This document shows, piece after piece, positions 7,333-14,287 of a DNA stretch of 28,786 nucleotides. This DNA comes from Acidimicrobiales bacterium. Its GTDB lineage: Bacteria > Actinomycetota > Acidimicrobiia > Acidimicrobiales > SZUA-35. The position numbers and the translations under genes were made by a program. The stretch's first letter is position 1; each line of letters begins with the position of its first letter. Location: contig JAHECQ010000003.1 of NCBI GenBank assembly GCA_024641625.1, positions 1-28,786 of the forward strand, read 5' to 3'. The notes beneath the pieces were generated by a model that was not told the DNA's origin, ran no database searches, and worked only from the letters and a program-made list of their open reading frames with translations.

Positions 7333-8316
7333 ATGAGTTTTCCCACACATCGACCGCGTCGACTCCGTCGGACAGGCGCGCTCCGCCGTTTGGTCGCCGA
7401 AGTCAGTCTGAGCGTCGACGATCTCGTTGCTCCGCTCTTCGTGCGCGAAGGCATCTCGTCGCCTCAGCCGATCGATTCATTGCCGGGGGTCTCCCAGCAC
7501 ACGGTTGAGTCCCTGCTCGCCGAGGCCGCTCGGCTGGTGGAACTCGGTGTACCCGGCCTCATTCTCTTCGGAGTTCCGGCCCGGAAGGATCCCGAGGGTT
7601 CCGAGGCGTGGAACCCCGACGGCATCGTGCAGGTGGCCCTTCGGGAGTTGCGCCGAGCTCACGGTTCGGATCTCGTGCTGATGGCCGACCTCTGCGTCGA
7701 CGAGTACACCGATCATGGTCACTGCGGGATCGTGAACCACGCCGGCGAGGTCGACAACGACGCCACGCTCGCCCTCTATGCCAATGCCGCAGTTGCGCAA
7801 GCTCGTGCAGGAGCGGACATCGTGGCCCCCTCAGGGATGATGGACGGCCAGGTCGGTGCGATTCGCTCGGCGCTCGATGCCGACGGCCACGCTGCGTCGG
7901 TGTCCATCCTGGCCTACTCGGCGAAGTATGCGAGTTCGTTCTACGGGCCGTTTCGCGATGCCGTCGACGTGACGATCGCCAACGGCGGCGATCGCAAGGG
8001 GTATCAGCAGGACTTCCACAATGTGCGCGAGTCGATGACCGAGATCCGTCTCGACATTGCGGAGGGCGCCGACATGATCATGGTGAAGCCGGCCTTGTCG
8101 TATCTCGACGTGATCGCTCGTGCTCGTCACGAGTTCGATGTGCCGTTGGCTGCGTATCACGTGAGCGGCGAGTATGCGATGCTGAAAGCCGCCGCTGCCA
8201 ATGGCTGGATCGATGGCGAGCTCGCAGCCGTCGAAATCCTCACATCCATCAAACGCGCCGGCGCCGACTTCATCCTGACCTATCTCGCGGCCGAGATCGC
8301 CGAAACCCTCGGCTGA
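7333..8316 (+). CDS. hemB: Delta-aminolevulinic acid dehydratase (porphobilinogen synthase)
   Basis: A 327-residue enzyme that condenses two 5-aminolevulinates to porphobilinogen. The two Schiff-base lysines are Lys198 in AYSAKYASSFYGPFRDA and Lys252 in MIMVKPALSYLD. The metal-binding segment is DLCVDEYTDHGHCG, with Cys121, Asp123 and Cys131. This is the mixed Cys/Asp/Cys form also seen in other actinobacteria, between the zinc type (three Cys) and the magnesium type (no Cys). NGGDRKGYQQDFHN and a YHVSGEYAML substrate segment are present. The ATG lies 9 bases after the hemD stop; a distant GAGG and a TANNNT-like TAGCCT lie upstream. Confidence 0.95.
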   Translation: MSFPTHRPRRLRRTGALRRLVAEVSLSVDDLVAPLFVREGISSPQPIDSLPGVSQHTVESLLAEAARLVELGVPGLILFGVPARKDPEGSEAWNPDGIVQVALRELRRAHGSDLVLMADLCVDEYTDHGHCGIVNHAGEVDNDATLALYANAAVAQARAGADIVAPSGMMDGQVGAIRSALDADGHAASVSILAYSAKYASSFYGPFRDAVDVTIANGGDRKGYQQDFHNVRESMTEIRLDIAEGADMIMVKPALSYLDVIARARHEFDVPLAAYHVSGEYAMLKAAAANGWIDGELAAVEILTSIKRAGADFILTYLAAEIAETLG

Positions 8317-8329
8317 CACGAAGGAATCC

Positions 8330-9619
8330 ATGAACAGTTCTTCCTCAAGCGAGCCCACGCTCTCCAACGCCGACCTGTTCGAGCGTGCCTGCCAGGTCCT
8401 CCCCGGAGGTGTCAACTCGCCGGTTCGGGCGTTCTTGTCCGTCGGCGGAACGCCGTACTTCGTGGCGCGGGCCGAAGGTGCTCACGTCTGGGACGAGGAG
8501 GGAACGCAGTACCTGGACTACGTCCAGAGCTACGGGGCCTCGTTGCTCGGCCATGCGGACCCGACCGTCGTGGCAGCCATCACCGATGCCGCCGCACGGG
8601 GCACCACGTATGGCGCGCCGACGAGAGCGGAGGTCGAGCTGGCCGAGCTCATGACGTCATGGGTGCCGGGGCTCGAGATGATCCGGATGACCTCGTCGGG
8701 GACCGAGGCCACCATGTCGGCCATCCGCGTCGCCCGCGGAGCAACCGGCCGTTCGAAGGTCGTCAAGTTCGCCGGCTGCTATCACGGCCACGCCGACTCG
8801 CTGTTGGCGGCCGGCGGTTCGGGAATCGCCAACCAGGGACTGGTCGGCTCGGCCGGTGTCCCGCCCTCCGCGGTGGCCGACACGGTCGTGGTCCCGTACA
8901 ACGTGGTGCCGACGCTCGACGACGACGTGGCAGTACTCGCCGTAGAACCGGTGGCGGCCAACATGGGTCTGGTCGAACCCGAGCCCGGTTTTCTCGCTGC
9001 ATTGCGGGCCGAGTGCGATCGGGTGGGTGCCCTGCTGTTCTTCGACGAAGTCATCACCGGATTTCGTCTCGGCCGAGGCGGCGCGACCGTGTGGTCGGAC
9101 GTCACCCCGGACTTGTGGGCCTTCGGCAAGGTCGTCGGTGGGGGCCTTCCCGTCGGAGCCTTCGGCGCCAGTCGGGACATCATGGCCAACGTTGCCCCGC
9201 TGGGGCCCGTGTACCAGGGGGGTACGTTGTCGGGCAATCCCCTCGCCACGGCCGCCGGTCTGGCCGTGCTTCGCCAGATGACCGACGATCGATACCTCGA
9301 GCTCACCGAGCGGGCCGCACGCTTGGCCGTGGGTCTTCGGACGGCTCTTGCCGATGCCGGTGTCGAGGCCCAGGTGCCCCAGGTCGGTCCGCTGCTGGGA
9401 CTGTTCTTCGGCGCCGATGCGGTTCGGAACTACGACGACGCCAAGGTGTCGGCGGCGCTGGGTCTCTATCCGCGATTCTTCCACGGCATGCTCAGCCGTG
9501 GTATCGCGCTGGCGCCCGGTCCGTACGAGGCGCTGTTCCCGAGCCTGTCGCACTCCGATGGCGACATCGACCGCACGATCGAGGCTGCATCCGAGGTGGC
9601 CCGGAGTCTGCTCAACTGA
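8330..9619 (+). CDS. hemL: Glutamate-1-semialdehyde 2,1-aminomutase
   Basis: A 429-residue PLP enzyme that moves the amino group of glutamate-1-semialdehyde to give 5-aminolevulinate. LPGGVNSPVRAF and TPYFVARAEGA are family N-terminal motifs. TSSGTEATMSAIRVAR binds the PLP phosphate. Asp239 in LLFFDEVITGFR contacts the pyridine nitrogen. Lys267 in WAFGKVVGGGLPVGAFG forms the internal aldimine. GGTLSGNPLA follows. An AAGGA sequence precedes the ATG at 8330. It is the last gene of the rex-hem block, and its stop overlaps the stop of the convergent minus-strand gene by 8 bases. Genes for later heme steps (hemE, hemG or hemY, hemH or hemQ) are not in the window. Confidence 0.95.
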   Translation: MNSSSSSEPTLSNADLFERACQVLPGGVNSPVRAFLSVGGTPYFVARAEGAHVWDEEGTQYLDYVQSYGASLLGHADPTVVAAITDAAARGTTYGAPTRAEVELAELMTSWVPGLEMIRMTSSGTEATMSAIRVARGATGRSKVVKFAGCYHGHADSLLAAGGSGIANQGLVGSAGVPPSAVADTVVVPYNVVPTLDDDVAVLAVEPVAANMGLVEPEPGFLAALRAECDRVGALLFFDEVITGFRLGRGGATVWSDVTPDLWAFGKVVGGGLPVGAFGASRDIMANVAPLGPVYQGGTLSGNPLATAAGLAVLRQMTDDRYLELTERAARLAVGLRTALADAGVEAQVPQVGPLLGLFFGADAVRNYDDAKVSAALGLYPRFFHGMLSRGIALAPGPYEALFPSLSHSDGDIDRTIEAASEVARSLLN

Positions 9620-11969
9620 TCGAGCCGGTGCGTACGATGAATTCGGGCGATTCGGAGAAACCGGTCATTGCTGCGCCTCTGCTCATGCCCGAGGCCAGAC
9701 GACCGGTCCAATAGGTGAGGCCGGCCGTATCCGCTTCACGGATCAGCACGTTGCGGTAGATCATCTGGATGAACTGTTCGTCGCTCATGCAGCCCGAGAT
9801 GCGTTGGAACTCGTCGGAGCCGACGAAGCCGTTGGCGATCGATGCGAGACTCGTACCGGTGTCGAGTCGGCCCACCCAGTACGATTGACCGGCCGAGTCG
9901 GGTTCGCGTTGGAAGAAGGCCAAATACAGTCGGTAGATCGTTCCGACCGACGACGTGGTGGGGGCCGATGTCGCGGAGCGAGTCACATACTCGGGTGATT
10001 CGGAGAATCCGACCATCAGCGCACCTCGGCTGTTGCCCCGGTTGAGGTATTCGATCCAAAAGGCGCGACCCGCAGGGTCGGCCTGGCGGCCCACGACGTT
10101 GCGGTACACCAGATCCACGAATGCCGGGTTGTCGAGCGACCCGTAGAGGCTGGAGAATTCGGGGGCCGTCGCGAAGTTCGAGGACACTGCGGCAAGGCTC
10201 TGGCCCGAGGCTCGGCGTCCGACCCAGAAATCGAAGCCGGCCTGATCGGGTCGACGTCCGAAGTACGCCGAGTAGAGGCGACTGACCTGCCCGTCCAACG
10301 GGAGAGGGCGGAGGTAGGAATCGCTGATGCCGATGATGGTGGAATTCGCCCATGAACCGGGTCCGTACGAATTCGATGCAGCCACTCGGAACTGGTGGGG
10401 GGCGACCGGGAGGTCGGGCGTACGGATCGACAGCGCCGAGGTCACGCCGAGTGCCTGCCAGGCGCCGCCGATTCTGCGGTACTGAACGGTGTAGGCGAGG
10501 GCGCCGCCCGCTCCGGCGTTGGCCGGCGGCTGCCAAGTCACCGTGCGCGACGTGCCGACGCCTGCTGACTGGACCAGCTGCGGCGCCGAGGGAGTCCGGC
10601 CGAGAGAGAAGCAGGCGGCCGCCCCGTTTGCCCAGCCACGGGCATCGCTGGGCGTCACGATGGCGCGGTAGTTGGCGTTGTTCGGCAGGCTCGGCAACGA
10701 AGCGCTGGTGGCAGTGCCGCCGGTCGTCGTGGAGGCAACCACGGTGTTGCCCGTCATGATGTCGACGCGATAGCTCAGTGGGGGCAGGCCGTAAGTAGCG
10801 AGATTGTGCGCCCACGTCACGGTGGCGGTGCCAGAGGTGCTGGTGACATTCAAGGCATTGGGGACCACGGCCCGAGGAACGACGTCCCATCCTTGACGCT
10901 CGAGCACGGCCAGCACGGGAGCGTCGATCTCGCGTCGTACCTGGCCGTTGCCCAGTGAAGGTGTCATCAGCCTTCCTGCCAGGGTCGACAGACTGGCGTC
11001 GAAGTGCGAGAACGAGCTGCCGTTCTCGAAGGTGGCCGGGGCATACAGCTTGCCTCGGTGGCCACCACCGAGATCGATGGAGAGGTTGCCGTTGGTGAGT
11101 TGACTGTTCGGGTCGGCGGTATCGAGCAGTCGGGTCGAACCCGAATAGACGAGACCATCGAAGGCGTAGCGAGGGTTGTCCAGAGCCGGCGACCGGTATC
11201 CGATGACCGCACCGACCTGATTGACGATCGGCTCCTGGTACGCCGAACCCAGGAAGCCGAGACCGTGACCGATCTCGTGGAGGACCACCGAGTAGAGGTC
11301 GATCTGATTTGCCTCGACTGCCGTCGCCCTCGAGATGTACCACTCACCGGTGGCATAGGAGCACGTGTTCGTGGCCGCCAGCTCCGCGTTCAGACCCATC
11401 ACGATCTCGGCCTCACCGCCGTTGAGGTCGCGGGCGGCCAGCGTGTTGGCCAGCGCGACCGGGTACTGGTTGGGGGTCGGCAGCGACGCACTCGAATAGA
11501 GATGGTTCGGTCCGGCAAAGCCCAGGAGACTGGGGTTGGAGAAGCACTCCCAACCGACCTGCACGATCACGGGAACGTTGGTGACCAGCGCTCCGTCCCA
11601 TTGGGCGAGTGCAGCAGAGACCACGGTGCGTACGTTCGAAGGCACGTTGGGTGCGTAGTTGGCCCGGAGGCTTCCCGACAGCCCGCCCGCCCGGGCGGGA
11701 ACCGCCGACGTGCCCGGTTCCATGCGGGCCTCGAGCTGCGCCCGCGCCGAATCGACGGCGTCACTCTGTTCGTCCACTGAGCGTTCGTCCACTGAGCGTT
11801 CGTCCACTGAGCGATCGGCCAGATCGTGTGATTCGACGATCATCGAGCCATCACTCTGGACGTACTCGGCCTCGACCTGGACGGCCTCGGTCGCCTGCAC
11901 CTCTGTTGCCGTCGATGCACCGACCAGCGCCAATGCCAGGGCAAGAGACCCGAGAGTTGTGCGCCGCAT
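9612..11969 (-). CDS. Secreted HExxH protein with fibronectin-like and DUF4214 repeats
   Basis: A 785-residue exported protein. ATG 11969 gives MRRTTLGSLALALALVGAST, a signal peptide probably cut after VQA near residue 26. Residues 52-67 hold three RSVDE pentapeptides. Residues about 100-350 form a metalloprotease-like domain with VVLHEIGHGLGFLGS, where His231, Glu232 and His235 are zinc-ligand and catalytic candidates. The third ligand is not at the metzincin position. Two fibronectin type III-like domains follow (about 375-460 and 475-560). Two DUF4214 units occupy about 575-680 and 690-785, each with an LYxAxFxRxPDxAGxxxW-like start and a GFSESPE end. DUF4214 is common in bacterial surface and extracellular-matrix proteins. 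Substrate is unknown. The alternative start at 12014 is less likely. Confidence 0.75.
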   Translation of the reverse strand: MRRTTLGSLALALALVGASTATEVQATEAVQVEAEYVQSDGSMIVESHDLADRSVDERSVDERSVDEQSDAVDSARAQLEARMEPGTSAVPARAGGLSGSLRANYAPNVPSNVRTVVSAALAQWDGALVTNVPVIVQVGWECFSNPSLLGFAGPNHLYSSASLPTPNQYPVALANTLAARDLNGGEAEIVMGLNAELAATNTCSYATGEWYISRATAVEANQIDLYSVVLHEIGHGLGFLGSAYQEPIVNQVGAVIGYRSPALDNPRYAFDGLVYSGSTRLLDTADPNSQLTNGNLSIDLGGGHRGKLYAPATFENGSSFSHFDASLSTLAGRLMTPSLGNGQVRREIDAPVLAVLERQGWDVVPRAVVPNALNVTSTSGTATVTWAHNLATYGLPPLSYRVDIMTGNTVVASTTTGGTATSASLPSLPNNANYRAIVTPSDARGWANGAAACFSLGRTPSAPQLVQSAGVGTSRTVTWQPPANAGAGGALAYTVQYRRIGGAWQALGVTSALSIRTPDLPVAPHQFRVAASNSYGPGSWANSTIIGISDSYLRPLPLDGQVSRLYSAYFGRRPDQAGFDFWVGRRASGQSLAAVSSNFATAPEFSSLYGSLDNPAFVDLVYRNVVGRQADPAGRAFWIEYLNRGNSRGALMVGFSESPEYVTRSATSAPTTSSVGTIYRLYLAFFQREPDSAGQSYWVGRLDTGTSLASIANGFVGSDEFQRISGCMSDEQFIQMIYRNVLIREADTAGLTYWTGRLASGMSRGAAMTGFSESPEFIVRTGSIS
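11768..11812. repeat. Three perfect 15-bp tandem repeats
   Basis: The unit GTTCGTCCACTGAGC occurs three times without a mismatch at 11768-11782, 11783-11797 and 11798-11812. It lies inside the minus-strand HExxH protein gene and encodes the RSVDE repeats. Perfect identity suggests a recent slippage expansion. Changes in copy number keep the frame. Confidence 0.95.
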
Positions 11970-12034
11970 GAAACCTGCTTGTGGGGAGACGAGCCGAACC
12001 AACAGCTCTAACACAGTTTCACGATCGTGTTGGA

Positions 12035-12892
12035 TCAGCCTCCGGCGGCTTGCTCACCACCGCCGGCCTCGCCCCCGGGACAGTCCGTACGATCGGGATT
12101 GTCCGACGTCGCGCCCGGTGTCATGGTGGGATCGGCACAGCTGAGCAACAGATCGAGATCGACCGGTGAGGTGTCGCCACCTTCGAGCTTGGTGCGGACG
12201 CTCTCGATCCAGGACACGTTGGCCGGCGTGGTGGGATCGTCGCCGCCGAGCACGATCCGCTCGTGCAGGATGGCCAACTCGAGCTGTACCTGGGTAAGGG
12301 CGTCCTTCTGGGCCGGCATGGCGCCGCTGCCCTTGGCGCCGGAGACGCGTTGGCCGCCCGGCCGTTCGGGGTCGCCGTAGGGCTCGCCGTTGATGGCAGC
12401 AGACCCTCGGGCCACGTGCACCATTTGATCGACGGGGTTCGGGAAGGTGGAGACGATTTCCTTGTTGGAGAACGCGTAGCCCGCACCTCCGGCCCCGGCG
12501 GCGCCGTGGCAGCCGGCGCAGCCGCCGGTGACGTTGTAGACCTCGGCGGCGTCTATGTAGAGCAGGTCCTCGACTGCCGGCTGCTGCATCGTTCCGGCGT
12601 AGGACAACGCCCAGACCGGCACGCAGGCCACCAGGCCCATGGCCCAGATCGGCATCTTCTTGCGCGCCTTGGCCGCGGCAATGTACGGGGGATCGGGCGG
12701 AGCAGCCGCGGCCGGTTTGTCGGCGGGAGTGGCTGCGGCCGCCGCAGCAAGGGCCGCGGGACCAGTCGGTGCGGCCGAAACCGCAGCACCGGTGGCCTCG
12801 ACGGCGGAGCCGGCACTGGCCGCCGCCGCGTCGTCGCCTCCGCCCTTGCGGGCCCTGCTGCGCTTCAGAAGATGTTCGGGGATCTCGGTCAC
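12035..12892 (-). CDS. Membrane-anchored monoheme c-type cytochrome
   Basis: A 285-residue protein with a long cytoplasmic N-terminus rich in Ala and Pro, one membrane helix at about 81-101 (MPIWAMGLVACVPVWALSYA), and an external cytochrome c domain. Heme attaches at Cys125, Cys128 and His129 in GGCAGCHGAAG. Met192 in SGAMPAQ is the likely sixth ligand. Two further Cys near the C-terminus could form a disulfide. I chose GTG 12892 because it yields VTEIPEHLLKRSRARKG, nearly the same as the start of the subunit IV-like protein at 15175. Divergent placement next to the Rieske/cytochrome b operon suggests it takes electrons from that complex. The in-frame ATG at 12982 is the alternative start. 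Confidence 0.8.
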   Translation of the reverse strand: MTEIPEHLLKRSRARKGGGDDAAAASAGSAVEATGAAVSAAPTGPAALAAAAAATPADKPAAAAPPDPPYIAAAKARKKMPIWAMGLVACVPVWALSYAGTMQQPAVEDLLYIDAAEVYNVTGGCAGCHGAAGAGGAGYAFSNKEIVSTFPNPVDQMVHVARGSAAINGEPYGDPERPGGQRVSGAKGSGAMPAQKDALTQVQLELAILHERIVLGGDDPTTPANVSWIESVRTKLEGGDTSPVDLDLLLSCADPTMTPGATSDNPDRTDCPGGEAGGGEQAAGG

Positions 12893-13146
12893 GGTGTCCG
12901 GGTGCTCCGTCGATCGGGAAAAGGGGAAAAGCGACGCACCGTAGAGGCGCACACACTCCCGGCAACTGTAGGCCGGTTCCACGGGAACTGGCGAGTTGGG
13001 TTCCCGACTTCTTCCCCCCGCTTCTTGCCGGCCGCCATGTCGTCCTCGCCCACTGCTTCGTGCTCGCTGTCAGGTTCGATCGTCCACCCTCGGGCATCGA
13101 CGATGTCGTTGCCCGGAGCCGACTCCTCGACCTGCGGACGACTCAT
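12889..13146 (-). CDS. Possible small hypothetical protein upstream of the cytochrome c gene
   Basis: An 85-codon frame from ATG 13146 whose stop overlaps the cytochrome c GTG by 4 bases (GTGA), as seen between real genes in this window. The first 45 or so codons have strongly GC-rich third positions and encode an acidic segment (SRPQVEESAPGNDIVDARG onward). The second half looks less like protein, with many Arg, Ser and Pro and unfavoured codons. No family is recognised and no Shine-Dalgarno sequence is seen. It may be a real coupled gene, the remains of one, or chance. Confidence 0.3.
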   Translation of the reverse strand: MSRPQVEESAPGNDIVDARGWTIEPDSEHEAVGEDDMAAGKKRGEEVGNPTRQFPWNRPTVAGSVCASTVRRFSPFPDRRSTRTP

Positions 13147-13206
13147 CGGCTGCGTGATCTGGTCGGTTGGTCGGTTGAGACGCTACGTTTAGCGAACCGG
13201 CCCGGT

Positions 13207-13237
13207 TTGCCTGACCGGTGCTGTAGTCGAGTAGATT
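13207..13237 (+). promoter_or_regulatory. Promoter candidate for the Rieske/cytochrome b operon
   Basis: TAGATT at 13232-13237 fits the -10 pattern. TTGCCT at 13207-13212 could be a -35 box with a longish 19-base spacer; CTGACC at 13211-13216 with a 15-base spacer is the alternative. The predicted transcription start is near 13244, inside the Rex operator, which would let Rex block the promoter. The leader would be about 90 bases. Confidence 0.4.
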
Positions 13238-13253
13238 GTGCACAGCTTCACAA
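13236..13253. promoter_or_regulatory. Candidate Rex operator
   Basis: TTGTGCACAGCTTCACAA. Its inner 16 bases match the Streptomyces Rex consensus TGTGAACNNNTTCACA at 12 of 13 defined positions; the only difference is C for A at position 5. It overlaps the end of a -10-like TAGATT, as expected for a repressor site, and lies upstream of a respiratory operon, the normal class of Rex target. A rex gene is present at 3644 in the same window. Confidence 0.75.
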
Positions 13254-13298
13254 AGGTCGTCCTTCGCTCATCCGGCAAGGGCGGTCCAGTCGCATCAG

Positions 13299-13324
13299 TC
13301 AGTAGTTCGAATCAGTAGTTCGAA
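13299..13324. repeat. Perfect 13-bp tandem duplication before the ribosome binding site
   Basis: TCAGTAGTTCGAA is repeated exactly at 13299-13311 and 13312-13324 and runs straight into the GGAG Shine-Dalgarno sequence at 13325-13328. Each copy ends with the 6-bp palindrome TTCGAA, so the two palindromes are 13 bases apart. It lies within the predicted untranslated leader of the operon. Confidence 0.9.
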
Positions 13325-13333
13325 GGAGTCGCC

Positions 13334-13777
13334 GTGGTCGCCCTCGTGGCATCGATACTCGTGTCGGTCATCATGGCCGGTGGTATCCAGTGGTACGCCC
13401 GTCGCCGTCCCGAGGGTACGTACACCACCTGGGCCGAAGCGCTGCTCGGCGCCGTGTACGTCTTCTTCCTGTTCTTCCTGATTTTCGGCGTCGTGCCCCA
13501 CCAGTGGCTGACGCTTGCCGAGAACGAGTGGAGCTTCCGAGCCGACCGCATCTTCGACGGCTGGGGTCTCATCGTGGCCCAGAGCCAAGGGGGTTGGTTC
13601 CCGTTCGAGATCACCTATCGCGTCCTCTCCGACTCGGTCGCGGCCATCATCTACATCATCTTCCTCGGTGGGATGCAGGCGTTCTTCGTCATGTGGCAGG
13701 GTCGAGGCAAGCAGGCAAAGGCCCGAGCTGAGCTTCCGACCAGCGCCTACGGGCGCCCGCTGGTGAAGCGAGGCTGA
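13334..13777 (+). CDS. Unrecognised three-helix membrane protein heading the cytochrome b operon
   Basis: A 147-residue protein starting with GTG 13334 behind a strong GAAGGAG Shine-Dalgarno sequence at a 5-base distance. Hydrophobic helices lie at about 1-18, 34-54 and 101-120. The loop between helices 2 and 3 has conserved-looking polar residues: VVPHQWLTLAENEW, RADRIFDGWG and GGWFPFEITYR. The C-terminus is basic. It lacks CXXCH, Cys pairs and other cofactor motifs; one His (residue 56) sits at a membrane edge. I do not recognise the family. It is followed 4 bases later by a ferredoxin, so it may anchor the ferredoxin to the membrane or to the cytochrome b complex (inference). Confidence 0.75.
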   Translation: MVALVASILVSVIMAGGIQWYARRRPEGTYTTWAEALLGAVYVFFLFFLIFGVVPHQWLTLAENEWSFRADRIFDGWGLIVAQSQGGWFPFEITYRVLSDSVAAIIYIIFLGGMQAFFVMWQGRGKQAKARAELPTSAYGRPLVKRG

Positions 13778-13781
13778 ATCC

Positions 13782-14198
13782 ATGGTCAAGACCGACGCGA
13801 ACCCACCCCTACCGGAATTCCGGGACGATTACGTCCTCGTCGAAGTCGATGCCGACTATCTGGCCAGGGCCGTCAAGCCCAAGCAGTTCATCCACATCGA
13901 TCAGTCCGAGTGCATCGCCTGCGAAGGATGCGTCGACATCTGTCCGTGGAAGTGCATCCACATGCAGCCGACCGAAGCCATCGCCGAGAGTTTCGGTATC
14001 GCCAAGCCAGGCGACGACCCGGCGGACGCCTTCATCTTCACCATCGACGACGACGTGTGCACGCGTTGCGCCCTGTGCGTCGACCGTTGTCCGACCGGCG
14101 TCATCATCCTCGGCAAGATCGATGTGGCCAATCCGGCCGGTGATCACCATCAACGCACCGACTCACATGGCTACGGTTATGGCATGCGCCTAGCCTGA
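13782..14198 (+). CDS. Two-cluster 4Fe-4S ferredoxin in the cytochrome b operon
   Basis: A 138-residue soluble ferredoxin. Cluster 1 is bound by Cys44, Cys47 and Cys50 (CIACEGCVDICP), cluster 2 by Cys93, Cys96 and Cys99 (CTRCALCVDRCP). The exchanged fourth ligands are Cys54 and Cys103. About 30 residues separate the motifs, longer than in minimal bacterial ferredoxins and closer to NuoI-like subunits. The C-terminus is His/Gly-rich (DHHQRTDSHGYGYG). It lies between a membrane protein and cytochrome b genes, so it may carry electrons to or from that complex. It is not a NuoI copy: the real nuoI is at 28053, and this protein lacks the NuoI N- and C-terminal regions. Confidence 0.88.
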   Translation: MVKTDANPPLPEFRDDYVLVEVDADYLARAVKPKQFIHIDQSECIACEGCVDICPWKCIHMQPTEAIAESFGIAKPGDDPADAFIFTIDDDVCTRCALCVDRCPTGVIILGKIDVANPAGDHHQRTDSHGYGYGMRLA

Positions 14199-14217
14199 CG
14201 TTCGAACTCGAACGTCA
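14196..14217. repeat. Perfect 22-bp palindrome over the ferredoxin stop codon
   Basis: TGACGTTCGA at 14196-14205 and its exact reverse complement TCGAACGTCA at 14208-14217, separated by AC. The first three bases are the ferredoxin stop codon. A T-rich tract does not follow, so it is not a classic intrinsic terminator. An operator, an mRNA processing or stability hairpin, or an attenuator between the ferredoxin and cytochrome b genes are all possible. Confidence 0.85.
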
Positions 14218-14287
14218 TCAGCACTCCTTCCCCTCCGACCGCACCTCCTACTGCCAGTTCAGTACCGACCGAATCCAGGAACAACGA

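Larger units (their letters stand above)
12893..13333. other. Divergent control region between cytochrome c and the cytochrome b operon
   Basis: 441 bases without a firm gene apart from the doubtful minus-strand frame at 12889-13146. From left to right, the right half holds an 8-bp tandem repeat TGGTCGGT (13160-13175), a CGCTA/TAGCG inverted repeat (13181-13194), an adjoining AACCGG/CCGGTT inverted repeat (13195-13207), a plus-strand promoter candidate with a Rex operator (13207-13253), and a 13-bp tandem repeat next to the ribosome binding site (13299-13324). The density of symmetric elements suggests regulated divergent transcription. Confidence 0.6.

Noticed and set aside
12020..12029. CACGATCGTG palindrome downstream of the cytochrome c stop as a terminator
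   Set aside because: The arms are too short and have no loop or T-tract; a 10-base palindrome is not rare in this composition.
12893..13333. Plus-strand frames in the divergent control region
   Set aside because: They run through the minus-strand cytochrome c gene and through the promoter/operator elements; they have no ribosome binding site or family similarity.
13782..14198. The operon ferredoxin as a duplicated nuoI
   Set aside because: It lacks the NuoI N- and C-terminal segments and has different cluster spacing; nuoI is present in its normal place at 28053.
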